Origin: Candidatus Auribacterota bacterium
GTDB lineage: Bacteria; Auribacterota; Tritonobacteria; UBA1439
Assembly: GCA_026391995.1 (NCBI GenBank)
Contig: JAPLCY010000046.1
Span: 1 to 5,022, forward strand
Reading direction: 5' to 3'
DNA: 5,022 bases
Position 1 is the stretch's first letter; every line of letters starts with the position of its first letter. The notes under the pieces are model-generated. The model saw only the letters and a list, made by a program, of their open reading frames with translations, searched no databases and was not told the DNA's origin. Shown here in pieces: positions 1-5,022 of this stretch. The translations under genes were made by a program, and so were the position numbers.

Positions 1-37
1 TTTGCAATCCCCCCCGTAATCGACCCATTACTCCCAC

Positions 38-66
38 TTGACCCGCACTGTGGTATCAGTTATCAT
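38..66 (+). promoter_or_regulatory. Sigma-70-type promoter for the glycosyltransferase gene
   Basis: A -35 box TTGACC (38-43, five of six consensus bases) and a -10 box TATCAT (61-66, five of six) are separated by 17 bp, the optimal spacing. The expected transcription start is near base 73, only about two bases before the ATG at 75, so the transcript would be essentially leaderless. A small dyad, GTAAT (16-20) and ATTAC (27-31), lies just upstream of the -35 box and could be an operator half-site pair, but it is short. The promoter call rests on sequence match alone. Confidence 0.5.
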
Positions 67-74
67 AACCCGCA

Positions 75-2552
75 ATGAGCACCTCGCCCTCCAGAGCGCT
101 CAACCGGCTCCTCAACATACTGATCCTCATCAGCGCGCTCTGTGCGGTATACATAATGTATGCCGGCGGCATTGATCTGCGAATCCGTCTCCTCCCGCAA
201 ATAAGGCTCTCCTCTCATAACGTGCGCCAGCCGTTGACCATCCTCCTCATCCTGGCGCTCGTGAAATGCGCCCTCAACCTGAAAGATCCGCTCACTCGCC
301 TGAGAAATTTCCGCGACCGCCACGGCCGCACCGTCCTCCTGAGCCTCGTGGTGCTTGTGACGGCGGGGATCCCGCGCCTCTGGGACCTGAACGGGCACAG
401 CATGAACCCCGACGCGATGCTCTGGATCGACCGCGGGCACAGGCTGGTCCGGCATCTCCAGGCCGGGGAGTTCATAAAGGCGACCGAACGCCTCGGCCAT
501 CCCGGCCTCATACCGGCCGCGCTCATGGGCGTATCCTATCTCTATCTCGGAGACCACACTTCCCCGACCTCGCTGAACCGCCTGAATCCCATTGTCGCCG
601 CGCGCCTCCCGATCGCGATCCTTGGCACGGCGACGTGCCTCCTCCTCTATCTCATCGGCCGCATCGCGTTCGGCGACGCGACGGCATTCTGGGCCGCCGT
701 GTTCCTCTCCCTTTTTCCATCGCATGTAGATCTCTCGCGAAACGCCCACATAGACTCGACGCTGACGCTCTTCTTCACCCTTTCGATCCTCCTCTACCTC
801 GCCTACACGGAGCAACGGCGCATGGGATGGAAGGTCGCCTCATCAGTGGCGTTCGCCTTCGCCCTCCTCACCAAATCCCCCGCCGTGCTCGTTCCGGTCA
901 TTCTGTTTCTCTGGAAGGCGCTCGCGCGCGGATGGGACCGGCGCCGGTCGCTGGCGCTCTGGGAGCCGAGCGACCTCGGCTGGCTGGGCCTCGCCCTGGC
1001 CATCCACTTCACGCTCTTTACGAAGCTTTGGAGCGATCCCTCTCAGCTCATCTGGGTCAAGAGCACCAAGTATCTCCCGCAGGTGGTGCCGGTCAGCAGG
1101 GCGATTCTCATGATTTCGTCATTCCCATGGATACCGGTCACGGCGGCGCTCATCATTATTCTCGCTGTTGCCGGCATGCGCCGGGGGCGCGGGGTGAGGG
1201 AGCTCCTCCCCGCCCGACCTCGCATCATGCGCGTGTTGCTTCTCATACTTTTGATCCTTTCCTTCGTTCAGCTATTCCAGCGGCCGATCGCCAATGAGCT
1301 TTTGCATACAACCAGGGTGTACCACGTTATGGAGATGGGGCACCTGAAAGACTGGATGGGGAACCTGGTGTCGCGCCCGCCGCGCTGGTTCTACCTGTTC
1401 ATGCTCGGGATATGCACCCCCCCGCTTATACTGCTGCTCGCCATCCTCGGCATCGGCCGTGTCATGGGCATGGTGCGAAAAAGGGCGCCCGGATGGTCAC
1501 CGGCCCTCCTGTCTCTTGTCACACCGGCGGTCTTCATCGGGGTCATGAGCATGGGGCACAAGATGGGATTCCGCTACATCGATCCCGCCATGCCATTCGT
1601 GTGCCTCCTCGCGGCGATCGCGCTCGGTTGGATCATCAACGCGATCGCCTGCCGGGTATCGCCGGAGCGGTCCCCCGCGGCCGCGACTGTGCTTAATGCA
1701 ATCGCATGTATCGTCATTGCGGCGGCCATAGTGCCGCCGCTGATGCGTGTTGCGCCCGATTACGAAATCTACTGCAACATGCTCGTCGGGGGCCCGCGCG
1801 GCGTCTCCCGTTTCACCCCGCTGGGTTCCCGCACGGGAACGCGCGAGGCGGCCGCCTGCATGAAATCGAGAGCCCGTGAGGACGATTCAATATTTGTCTT
1901 CGGCAACTCGGCCGAGTTCCGCTACTACTGGGACAATGAGAAACCGTCCCGCCCCTGCCATATCCTCATCAATCAGGGTCACTTGCCGCAGGCGGACTGG
2001 ATCATCCTGCCCCACGCCGAGCGAGTCAGGATACGGGATCAAAAACAGCTTGATATGATAGATGCGCTGCCCCTCGCCTACGCGTTCACGAAGTGCGGCG
2101 TCGACTTCATACGCATTTACCGGCATGATATCCAGCCCCTCGACGAGGGCCGCTCATTCACCCCGCGCGAGATGAAGAGCGCGATGCGCCCGCCGACCGA
2201 CCGCACGGGCGCCCCGCGTGAGGATACACTTGAGTCCGGCCATCGGAAGGGGATGCTCGCCTCCGGACCCTACGCGCGCCTCGCGGCAGGGGGGTGGCGG
2301 GCCTCCTTCATGCTGGGGGCGCGCGACGCGACGCCGCGGCAGCCGGTCGCGCGGATCTCGGTCACCGGGCTCGCGGCAGAAGAGGCCTTGCGCTCGCGCG
2401 ACCTCTCCGGAGATGACTTCGAAAAAGACGGACAGGACCGCGCCTTCACTCTCGACTTCACGCTCAAAAATCCCCGCCGCGTGCAGTTCTGCGTGTACGC
2501 GCACGGGACATCCGATCTCGTGTTCAAGGGCGTCAGTCTGGAGCGGCGATAG
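75..2552 (+). CDS. GT39/ArnT-like membrane glycosyltransferase with extra C-terminal beta-rich domain
   Basis: This is an 825-residue polytopic protein of the dolichyl-phosphate-mannose mannosyltransferase/ArnT superfamily (GT-C fold). Such enzymes use polyprenyl-phosphate-linked sugars as donors on the outer face of the inner membrane. Visible hallmarks are an acidic first-loop segment (MNPDAMLWIDRG, 110-121), GHPG (141-144), ARLP (176-179), SRNAHID (221-227), LLTKSPA (264-270) and GHKMGFRYIDPAMP (494-507, resembling the late RY-x-P motif of the family). Hydrophobic helices recur from residue 12 to about 557. Residues 561-577 (PDYEIYCNMLVGGPRG) resemble the YYN-L-GGP segment found after the last helix in many relatives. 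A soluble, probably periplasmic tail follows, and residues about 729-825 look like a beta-sandwich (GPYARLAAGGWRASF onward). The ATG at 75 is the first in-frame start: a stop lies at 66-68 and no Shine-Dalgarno sequence precedes it. Acceptor and sugar cannot be told from sequence; a role in surface polysaccharide, lipid or protein glycosylation is inferred. Confidence 0.85.
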   Translation: MSTSPSRALNRLLNILILISALCAVYIMYAGGIDLRIRLLPQIRLSSHNVRQPLTILLILALVKCALNLKDPLTRLRNFRDRHGRTVLLSLVVLVTAGIPRLWDLNGHSMNPDAMLWIDRGHRLVRHLQAGEFIKATERLGHPGLIPAALMGVSYLYLGDHTSPTSLNRLNPIVAARLPIAILGTATCLLLYLIGRIAFGDATAFWAAVFLSLFPSHVDLSRNAHIDSTLTLFFTLSILLYLAYTEQRRMGWKVASSVAFAFALLTKSPAVLVPVILFLWKALARGWDRRRSLALWEPSDLGWLGLALAIHFTLFTKLWSDPSQLIWVKSTKYLPQVVPVSRAILMISSFPWIPVTAALIIILAVAGMRRGRGVRELLPARPRIMRVLLLILLILSFVQLFQRPIANELLHTTRVYHVMEMGHLKDWMGNLVSRPPRWFYLFMLGICTPPLILLLAILGIGRVMGMVRKRAPGWSPALLSLVTPAVFIGVMSMGHKMGFRYIDPAMPFVCLLAAIALGWIINAIACRVSPERSPAAATVLNAIACIVIAAAIVPPLMRVAPDYEIYCNMLVGGPRGVSRFTPLGSRTGTREAAACMKSRAREDDSIFVFGNSAEFRYYWDNEKPSRPCHILINQGHLPQADWIILPHAERVRIRDQKQLDMIDALPLAYAFTKCGVDFIRIYRHDIQPLDEGRSFTPREMKSAMRPPTDRTGAPREDTLESGHRKGMLASGPYARLAAGGWRASFMLGARDATPRQPVARISVTGLAAEEALRSRDLSGDDFEKDGQDRAFTLDFTLKNPRRVQFCVYAHGTSDLVFKGVSLERR

Positions 2553-2570
2553 AACCGCGTCAAATATCTG

Positions 2571-2600
2571 TTGCACCGGCGGAGACCAGGGACGTATCAT
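2571..2600 (+). promoter_or_regulatory. Possible weak promoter for the nucleoside transporter gene
   Basis: TTGCAC (2571-2576) and TATCAT (2595-2600) are 18 bp apart, in the gap between the glycosyltransferase stop and the transporter start. The -10 box is identical to the one upstream of the first gene, but the -35 box matches only TTG of the consensus. A start near base 2607 would give a leader of about 44 bases. The two rightward genes are unrelated in function and 98 bp apart, so a separate promoter is plausible. Read-through from the upstream gene is equally possible. Confidence 0.3.
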
Positions 2601-2601
2601 C

Positions 2602-2620
2602 ATGACACACACGATGTCAT
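2602..2620. promoter_or_regulatory. Short dyad (possible operator or hairpin) upstream of the transporter gene
   Basis: ATGACA (2602-2607) and TGTCAT (2615-2620) form a perfect 6-bp inverted repeat with a 7-base centre. It falls at the predicted transcription start of the transporter promoter candidate, where a repressor site would fit. There is no T-tract, so it is not a terminator. Six base pairs can arise by chance, so support is weak. Confidence 0.2.
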
Positions 2621-2636
2621 TCGCAACTCAACACTT

Positions 2637-2644
2637 AAGGGGGA
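2637..2644 (+). promoter_or_regulatory. Strong ribosome binding site of the nucleoside transporter
   Basis: AAGGGGGA ends six bases before the ATG at 2651. It is a purine-rich Shine-Dalgarno sequence at ordinary spacing and it fixes the start of the transporter. It contrasts with the first gene in the window, which has none. Confidence 0.6.
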
Positions 2645-2650
2645 TGATTC

Positions 2651-4015
2651 ATGGAAAAGCTCATTAGCATGCTCGGCATGTTCGTCATGCTCGGGATCGC
2701 CTTCCTGATGTCGAACAACAGGCGGAGAATCAGTTTCCGCGTGGTGATATGGGGCACGATGCTGCAGCTCTTCTTCGCGTTCATCGTCCTCCCGAACAGC
2801 CCCCTCAACACCTCCATCAAGTCCGCCTTCAATCTCCCCATGGGCCCCGGGGAGTGGTTCTTCAGCATGATGAATGACGCGATCGTGCGGCTGCTCAGCT
2901 TCACCGGCGACGGCGCCAGATTCATCTTCGGCAACCTCGTGAGCAACAACGTCCCCATCGGCCTCGGCGACGCGGGGTCAAACATGCCGGTGAAGCAGGT
3001 CGCGGGTTACGTCGCCTCGACCGGCGCGTACTTCGCCTTCTCGGTGCTGCCGACGATCATCTTTTTTTCAGCGCTCATGAGCGTCCTCTACCACCTGGGA
3101 ATCATGCAGCGGGTGGTGGCGTTCGTCGCATGGATAATGGAGCGCTGCATGCGCACGAGCGGCGCGGAGACCCTTTCGGCCTCCGCGAACATCTTCCTCG
3201 GGCAGACGGAGGCGCCCCTCGTGGTAAGGCCGTTCGTCGAGGAGATGACTATGTCGGAGCTGATGTGCGTCATGGTCGGGGGGTTCGCCACGGTCGCGGG
3301 GGGAGTCATGGCCGCGTACGTCGGGATGCTCAAGGATTACTTCCCCGACATCGCCGGCCACCTGCTCAGCGCGAGCATCATGTCGGCCCCGGCGGCCATC
3401 GTCATGGCGAAGATAATCTATCCCGAAACAGGCGTCCCCAAGACAAAGGGCGGGGCGAAGCTCTGTCTCCCGGAGACAAACGCCAATGTCATCGACGCGG
3501 CAGCCAGCGGGGCGGCCACCGGGTTGCAGCTCGCCCTCAATGTCGCCGCGATGCTCCTCGCGTTTATCGCGCTCATCAGCATGGTGAACTTCGGCGTCGA
3601 GAAGTGCGGCGCCCTCGTCAACTGGCTCTGCGGCACCGCGTGGCAGATCAACCTGCAGATGCTCCTCGGCTACGCCTTCGCCCCGTTCTGCTGGATCATG
3701 GGCGTGCCATGGGTGGACTGCATGAATATAGGAACGCTGCTGGGGGAACGGCTCGCGATCAACGAGTTCGTGGCCTACCTGCACCTCGCGGACTTCGCCG
3801 CCAAGGGGGTGCACCTTCAATATCGGAGCTACGTCATCGTGACGTACGCGCTCTGCGGCTTCGCCAACTTCAGCTCCATTGCCATCCAGATCGGGGGGAT
3901 CGGTGCGCTCGCCCCCTCGCGGCGGCACGACCTGGCCAAGCTCGGTCTGAAGGCGATGTTCGGCGGCCTGCTCGCCTCGTACATGACCGGCACGATCGCG
4001 GGGATGTTCGTGTAA
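2651..4015 (+). CDS. Concentrative nucleoside transporter (CNT/NupC family)
   Basis: This 454-residue inner-membrane protein is a CNT-family symporter, importing nucleosides with sodium or protons. The length is normal for a bacterial CNT. The N-terminal helices (about 4-20 and 32-48) are followed by a gate-like region (about 120-250) and a C-terminal transport domain (about 285-454). Substrate-site motifs are intact: GQTE at 184-187 in the first re-entrant hairpin, NEF at 371-373, and FANFSS at 404-409. By family knowledge these correspond to the Gln-Thr-Glu, Glu and Asn/Ser nucleoside-contacting residues of the Vibrio cholerae CNT. The surroundings (GQTEAPLVVRP, then a SE..VM.GGFAT.AG pattern, and GALAPSRR at 418-425) resemble the subgroup containing animal CNT1-3 more than E. 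coli NupC. The start is fixed by AAGGGGGA six bases upstream. Purine or pyrimidine preference and the coupling ion cannot be assigned. No nucleoside-catabolism gene is adjacent, so it appears to be a stand-alone salvage gene. Confidence 0.93.
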   Translation: MEKLISMLGMFVMLGIAFLMSNNRRRISFRVVIWGTMLQLFFAFIVLPNSPLNTSIKSAFNLPMGPGEWFFSMMNDAIVRLLSFTGDGARFIFGNLVSNNVPIGLGDAGSNMPVKQVAGYVASTGAYFAFSVLPTIIFFSALMSVLYHLGIMQRVVAFVAWIMERCMRTSGAETLSASANIFLGQTEAPLVVRPFVEEMTMSELMCVMVGGFATVAGGVMAAYVGMLKDYFPDIAGHLLSASIMSAPAAIVMAKIIYPETGVPKTKGGAKLCLPETNANVIDAAASGAATGLQLALNVAAMLLAFIALISMVNFGVEKCGALVNWLCGTAWQINLQMLLGYAFAPFCWIMGVPWVDCMNIGTLLGERLAINEFVAYLHLADFAAKGVHLQYRSYVIVTYALCGFANFSSIAIQIGGIGALAPSRRHDLAKLGLKAMFGGLLASYMTGTIAGMFV

Positions 4016-4026
4016 CATCCTGCAGC

Positions 4027-4044
4027 AGAAAGCGTGGGCTTTCT
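4027..4044. terminator. Hairpin between convergent genes, candidate bidirectional terminator
   Basis: AGAAAGC (4027-4033) and GCTTTCT (4038-4044) form a perfect 7-bp stem with a 4-base GTGG loop, 12 bases after the transporter stop and 21 bases past the stop of the opposing gene. A second stem that excludes the first, GCGTG (4032-4036) with CACGC (4045-4049), overlaps it. No T-tract follows on either strand, so this is not a textbook intrinsic terminator. The position between two converging genes is the main argument. Confidence 0.35.
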
Positions 4045-4064
4045 CACGCGTGACGTAGCGCCGC

Positions 4065-4373
4065 TCAGTCGAGGTCAATCTGGCGGATCGGCCTGCTCGT
4101 GTCGCCCGAATCCTCAACCTCCTTCTTCTTCTCCTTGAAGAGGCCGTCTATCCGGTCGATCTTCCCCTTCTCGTGTTCCCGCGCGGTCTTGAACTTCTCC
4201 TCGCGCGCGGCCGCCCCCTCGCGCACCGCCTTGAGGCCCTCGCTCAGGAGCTCGTCCGCGCTCCCCTTCTCCTTCGCCTCGAAATGCCGCACCACCCTGC
4301 CATTCTCAATGTTCACCTCGAGCATCGCCCCGCAAAGGGGGCAGGTCGCGTAGACCGTTCGTGCCTTACTCAT
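4065..4373 (-). CDS. Small CXXC zinc-ribbon-like, charged helical protein of unknown function
   Basis: This 102-residue soluble protein has no signal peptide or membrane segment. A knuckle CPLCG (11-15) sits in a short N-terminal strand-rich stretch (TCPLCGAMLEVNIENGRVVRH), which looks like half of a zinc ribbon. There is no second Cys pair, so metal binding would need His30 or dimerisation. Residues about 33-90 are almost entirely Lys, Glu, Arg, Ala and Asp with spaced Leu and Phe, predicting a long charged helix or coiled coil. The tail is acidic. Its ATG overlaps the original ATPase stop as ATGAGTAA, with AGGGAGG five bases upstream, which indicates translational coupling to the tungstate-type ABC cluster. 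The coupling supports a real gene and a shared operon, but function is unknown. I do not recognise a named family. Confidence 0.65.
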   Translation of the reverse strand: MSKARTVYATCPLCGAMLEVNIENGRVVRHFEAKEKGSADELLSEGLKAVREGAAAREEKFKTAREHEKGKIDRIDGLFKEKKKEVEDSGDTSRPIRQIDLD

Positions 4374-4476
4374 CGGAGCCTCCCTGTGCCGTTTTCACCG
4401 CGTCTGCGGTGGAATCAATAGATACAATCCTGCCGTCGACAATGCGCGCGACCCGGCCGGCGAGACGGACAGCCCC
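4366..4476 (-). pseudogene. Out-of-frame C-terminal remnant of the TupC-like ATPase
   Basis: Read in the frame ending at the TAA of 4368-4366, the strand encodes GAVRLAGRVARIVDGRIV and then about 20 more residues ending in GGSDE. This matches the segment that follows the H-loop in ABC ATPases (typically A.RLADRVAVL.DGRIV). It is not in frame with the N-terminal half, whose frame is left at about residue 128. Its stop overlaps the start of the small downstream gene by ATGAGTAA, as expected of the original gene end. The intervening signature, Walker B and H-loop segment is absent. From the usual ABC layout about 65-75 residues are missing, and the two frames imply a net loss of 3n+1 bases. Confidence 0.7.
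4379..4385 (-). promoter_or_regulatory. Ribosome binding site of the small CXXC protein
   Basis: AGGGAGG reads 5' to 3' on the minus strand and ends five bases before the ATG at 4373-4371. It lies inside the last codons of the ATPase remnant, typical of tightly packed operon genes, and it supports the 4373 start. Confidence 0.55.
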
Positions 4477-4859
4477 GGCCGGCCGGCCAATCCCGCCCAC
4501 TCGAGCGCATCACGGACCATGCGTCTCCGTTCGCGCCACGCCACGCCGCGAAAGGCGAGCCCGCGGCCGACATTTTCCTCGACCGTCCCGTCGAACATGA
4601 AGGGCTTCTGGAGAACCAGCGTCACGGCGCGCCTCCACTCGAGGCCCGCCGGCGAGCCCGCGCGAAGCTGCACGCGGCCCATGCGGATCACGCCGCCGTC
4701 GGCGGAGATGAGCCCCGCGAGCACGCCGAGCAGCGTGCTCTTCCCCGATCCATTCGGGCCGAGGAGCGCGGTGACTTCGCCCCCGGCGCACTCAAAGCGC
4801 TCGATGGAGAGGGTGAAATCCGACCCGTATGATTTTGTCAATCCCTCGGCTGTTATCAT
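4395..4859 (-). CDS. tupC: Truncated ABC transporter ATP-binding protein, tungstate (TupC) type
   Basis: The readable frame is 154 residues, against roughly 200-250 for complete ABC import ATPases. It has an A-loop Tyr11 (KSYG), Walker A GPNGSGKS (34-41) and a Q-loop Gln84 in VTLVLQKPFMFDGTVEENV. That phrase, and the RG repeat soon after, resembles TupC/WtpC-type tungstate or molybdate ATPases. After LAGRP (124-128) the sequence stops matching. The last 26 residues (GLSVSPAGSRALS onward) are a frame-shifted reading of the gene's own C-terminus. Signature LSGGQ, Walker B, D-loop and H-loop are all missing, so the product as written could not hydrolyse ATP. The ATG at 4859 is the first in-frame start, with a TGA four codons upstream and an AGGA three bases before the start codon. 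It follows a TupB-like permease. Tungstate assignment rests on the N-terminal half and the permease tail. Either a true deletion or an assembly collapse could explain it. Confidence 0.75.
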   Translation of the reverse strand: MITAEGLTKSYGSDFTLSIERFECAGGEVTALLGPNGSGKSTLLGVLAGLISADGGVIRMGRVQLRAGSPAGLEWRRAVTLVLQKPFMFDGTVEENVGRGLAFRGVAWRERRRMVRDALEWAGLAGRPGLSVSPAGSRALSTAGLYLLIPPQTR

Positions 4860-4885
4860 TGATCCTGATCACATACCCGATCACT

Positions 4886-4925
4886 CGATAGCTTGATCGC
4901 TTGATAGCTCGATAGCTCGATAGCT
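4886..4925. repeat. Five-copy 8-bp tandem repeat in the permease-ATPase spacer
   Basis: On the plus strand five contiguous octamers are CGATAGCT, TGATCGCT, TGATAGCT, CGATAGCT and CGATAGCT, giving the consensus (C/T)GATAGCT. A degenerate sixth unit, CGATCACT, precedes them at 4878-4885. The array fills most of the 69-bp gap between the permease stop (4929) and the ATPase start (4859). Units contain the palindrome AGCT and can pair with one another imperfectly, so the transcript could fold. Copy number may vary by slippage. As the unit is not a multiple of three and is non-coding here, changes would alter spacing and not a frame. Confidence 0.8.
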
Positions 4926-4928
4926 ATT

Positions 4929-5022
4929 CTACCCCCGTCTAAGATAGTGCAAAAGGAGATTTATCGCCAGGGCGATCGAAAGAAGTATGATCCCGAGGGC
5001 CATCGCCAGCGTGAACTCGCCC
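4929..5022 (-). CDS. tupB: C-terminal end of a tungstate ABC transporter permease (TupB-like), cut by the window edge
   Basis: Only the last 30 residues are present, running off the right edge. They begin GEFTLAMALGIILLSIAL, continue through a hydrophobic helix, and end YLRRG before a TAG stop (4931-4929). A G-E/N-F-x-LALALGIILL helix followed by a short basic tail is typical of the C-terminus of TupB-type permeases, which pair with a TupC ATPase and a periplasmic TupA tungstate-binding protein. The following ATPase of matching type supports the call. The EAA loop and other diagnostic parts lie outside the window. Another molybdate- or sulfate-type permease is the alternative. Confidence 0.6.
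   Translation of the reverse strand, partial: GEFTLAMALGIILLSIALAINLLLHYLRRG

Noticed and set aside
63..815. Minus-strand 250-residue open frame opposite the glycosyltransferase
   Set aside because: It is very rich in Arg, Glu and Gly with no domain, and the plus-strand frame encodes clear GT39 motifs. It is an antisense shadow of GC-rich coding DNA.
266..1297. Plus-strand 343-residue open frame inside the glycosyltransferase
   Set aside because: Its Pro/Arg/His-rich composition is typical of a shifted frame of the real gene, with no motifs and no ribosome binding site.
1417..1423. Run of seven C in the glycosyltransferase, and seven T at 3062-3068 in the transporter, as phase-variation tracts
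   Set aside because: Both frames are intact and runs of seven are too short and common in such DNA to argue for contingency loci.
2154..2612. Minus-strand 152-residue open frame opposite the glycosyltransferase tail
   Set aside because: It is antisense to a coherent C-terminal domain and has no recognisable feature.
3068..4117. Minus-strand 349-residue open frame opposite the nucleoside transporter
   Set aside because: It has low-complexity Arg/Glu/Asp/His composition and runs antisense to an intact CNT gene with all its key motifs. It is a shadow.
4519..4896. Plus-strand 125-residue open frame opposite the ATPase
   Set aside because: The minus strand carries Walker A and Q-loop, so this is the complementary shadow.
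4878..4925. CRISPR-like array
   Set aside because: The units are 8 bp and directly contiguous without spacers, so this is a simple tandem repeat.

Overview
The window is GC-rich (by eye about 60% G+C), bacterial DNA with dense, intron-free genes. The proteins (a GT39-type membrane glycosyltransferase, a concentrative nucleoside transporter and a tungstate-type ABC importer) do not fix the phylum. A bacterium with anaerobic or tungsten/molybdenum metabolism fits, but this is inference. I see no RNA gene, transposase, integrase, CRISPR array or origin.

Layout: two rightward genes face a leftward cluster. From the left, a consensus-like sigma-70 promoter (38-66) sits almost on the start codon of an 825-residue membrane glycosyltransferase (75-2552) that has an extra beta-rich C-terminal domain. 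After a 98-bp gap with a weak promoter candidate and a strong ribosome binding site comes a 454-residue CNT-family nucleoside transporter (2651-4015). A short convergent intergenic region with a compact hairpin follows. On the minus strand, read from the right edge, are the last 30 residues of a TupB-like tungstate permease (4929-5022), a spacer made largely of an 8-bp tandem repeat (4886-4925), the N-terminal half of a TupC-like ATPase (4395-4859), and a 102-residue single-CXXC protein (4065-4373).

The most notable point is the ATPase. Its N-terminal half with Walker A and Q-loop is followed directly by a piece of its own C-terminus in another reading frame (about 4366-4476). The signature, Walker B and H-loop region is missing. 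The original stop codon still overlaps the start of the small downstream gene in an ATGAGTAA junction, so permease, ATPase and small protein look like one former or mis-assembled operon. Either the transporter has been inactivated by an internal deletion or the assembly collapsed at a GGCC-rich stretch.

The glycosyltransferase and nucleoside transporter have no obvious functional link to each other or to the tungstate cluster. I find no convincing evidence for a wholly new multi-gene system. The best leads are the small zinc-ribbon-like protein coupled to the tungstate ATPase and the repeat-filled spacer.
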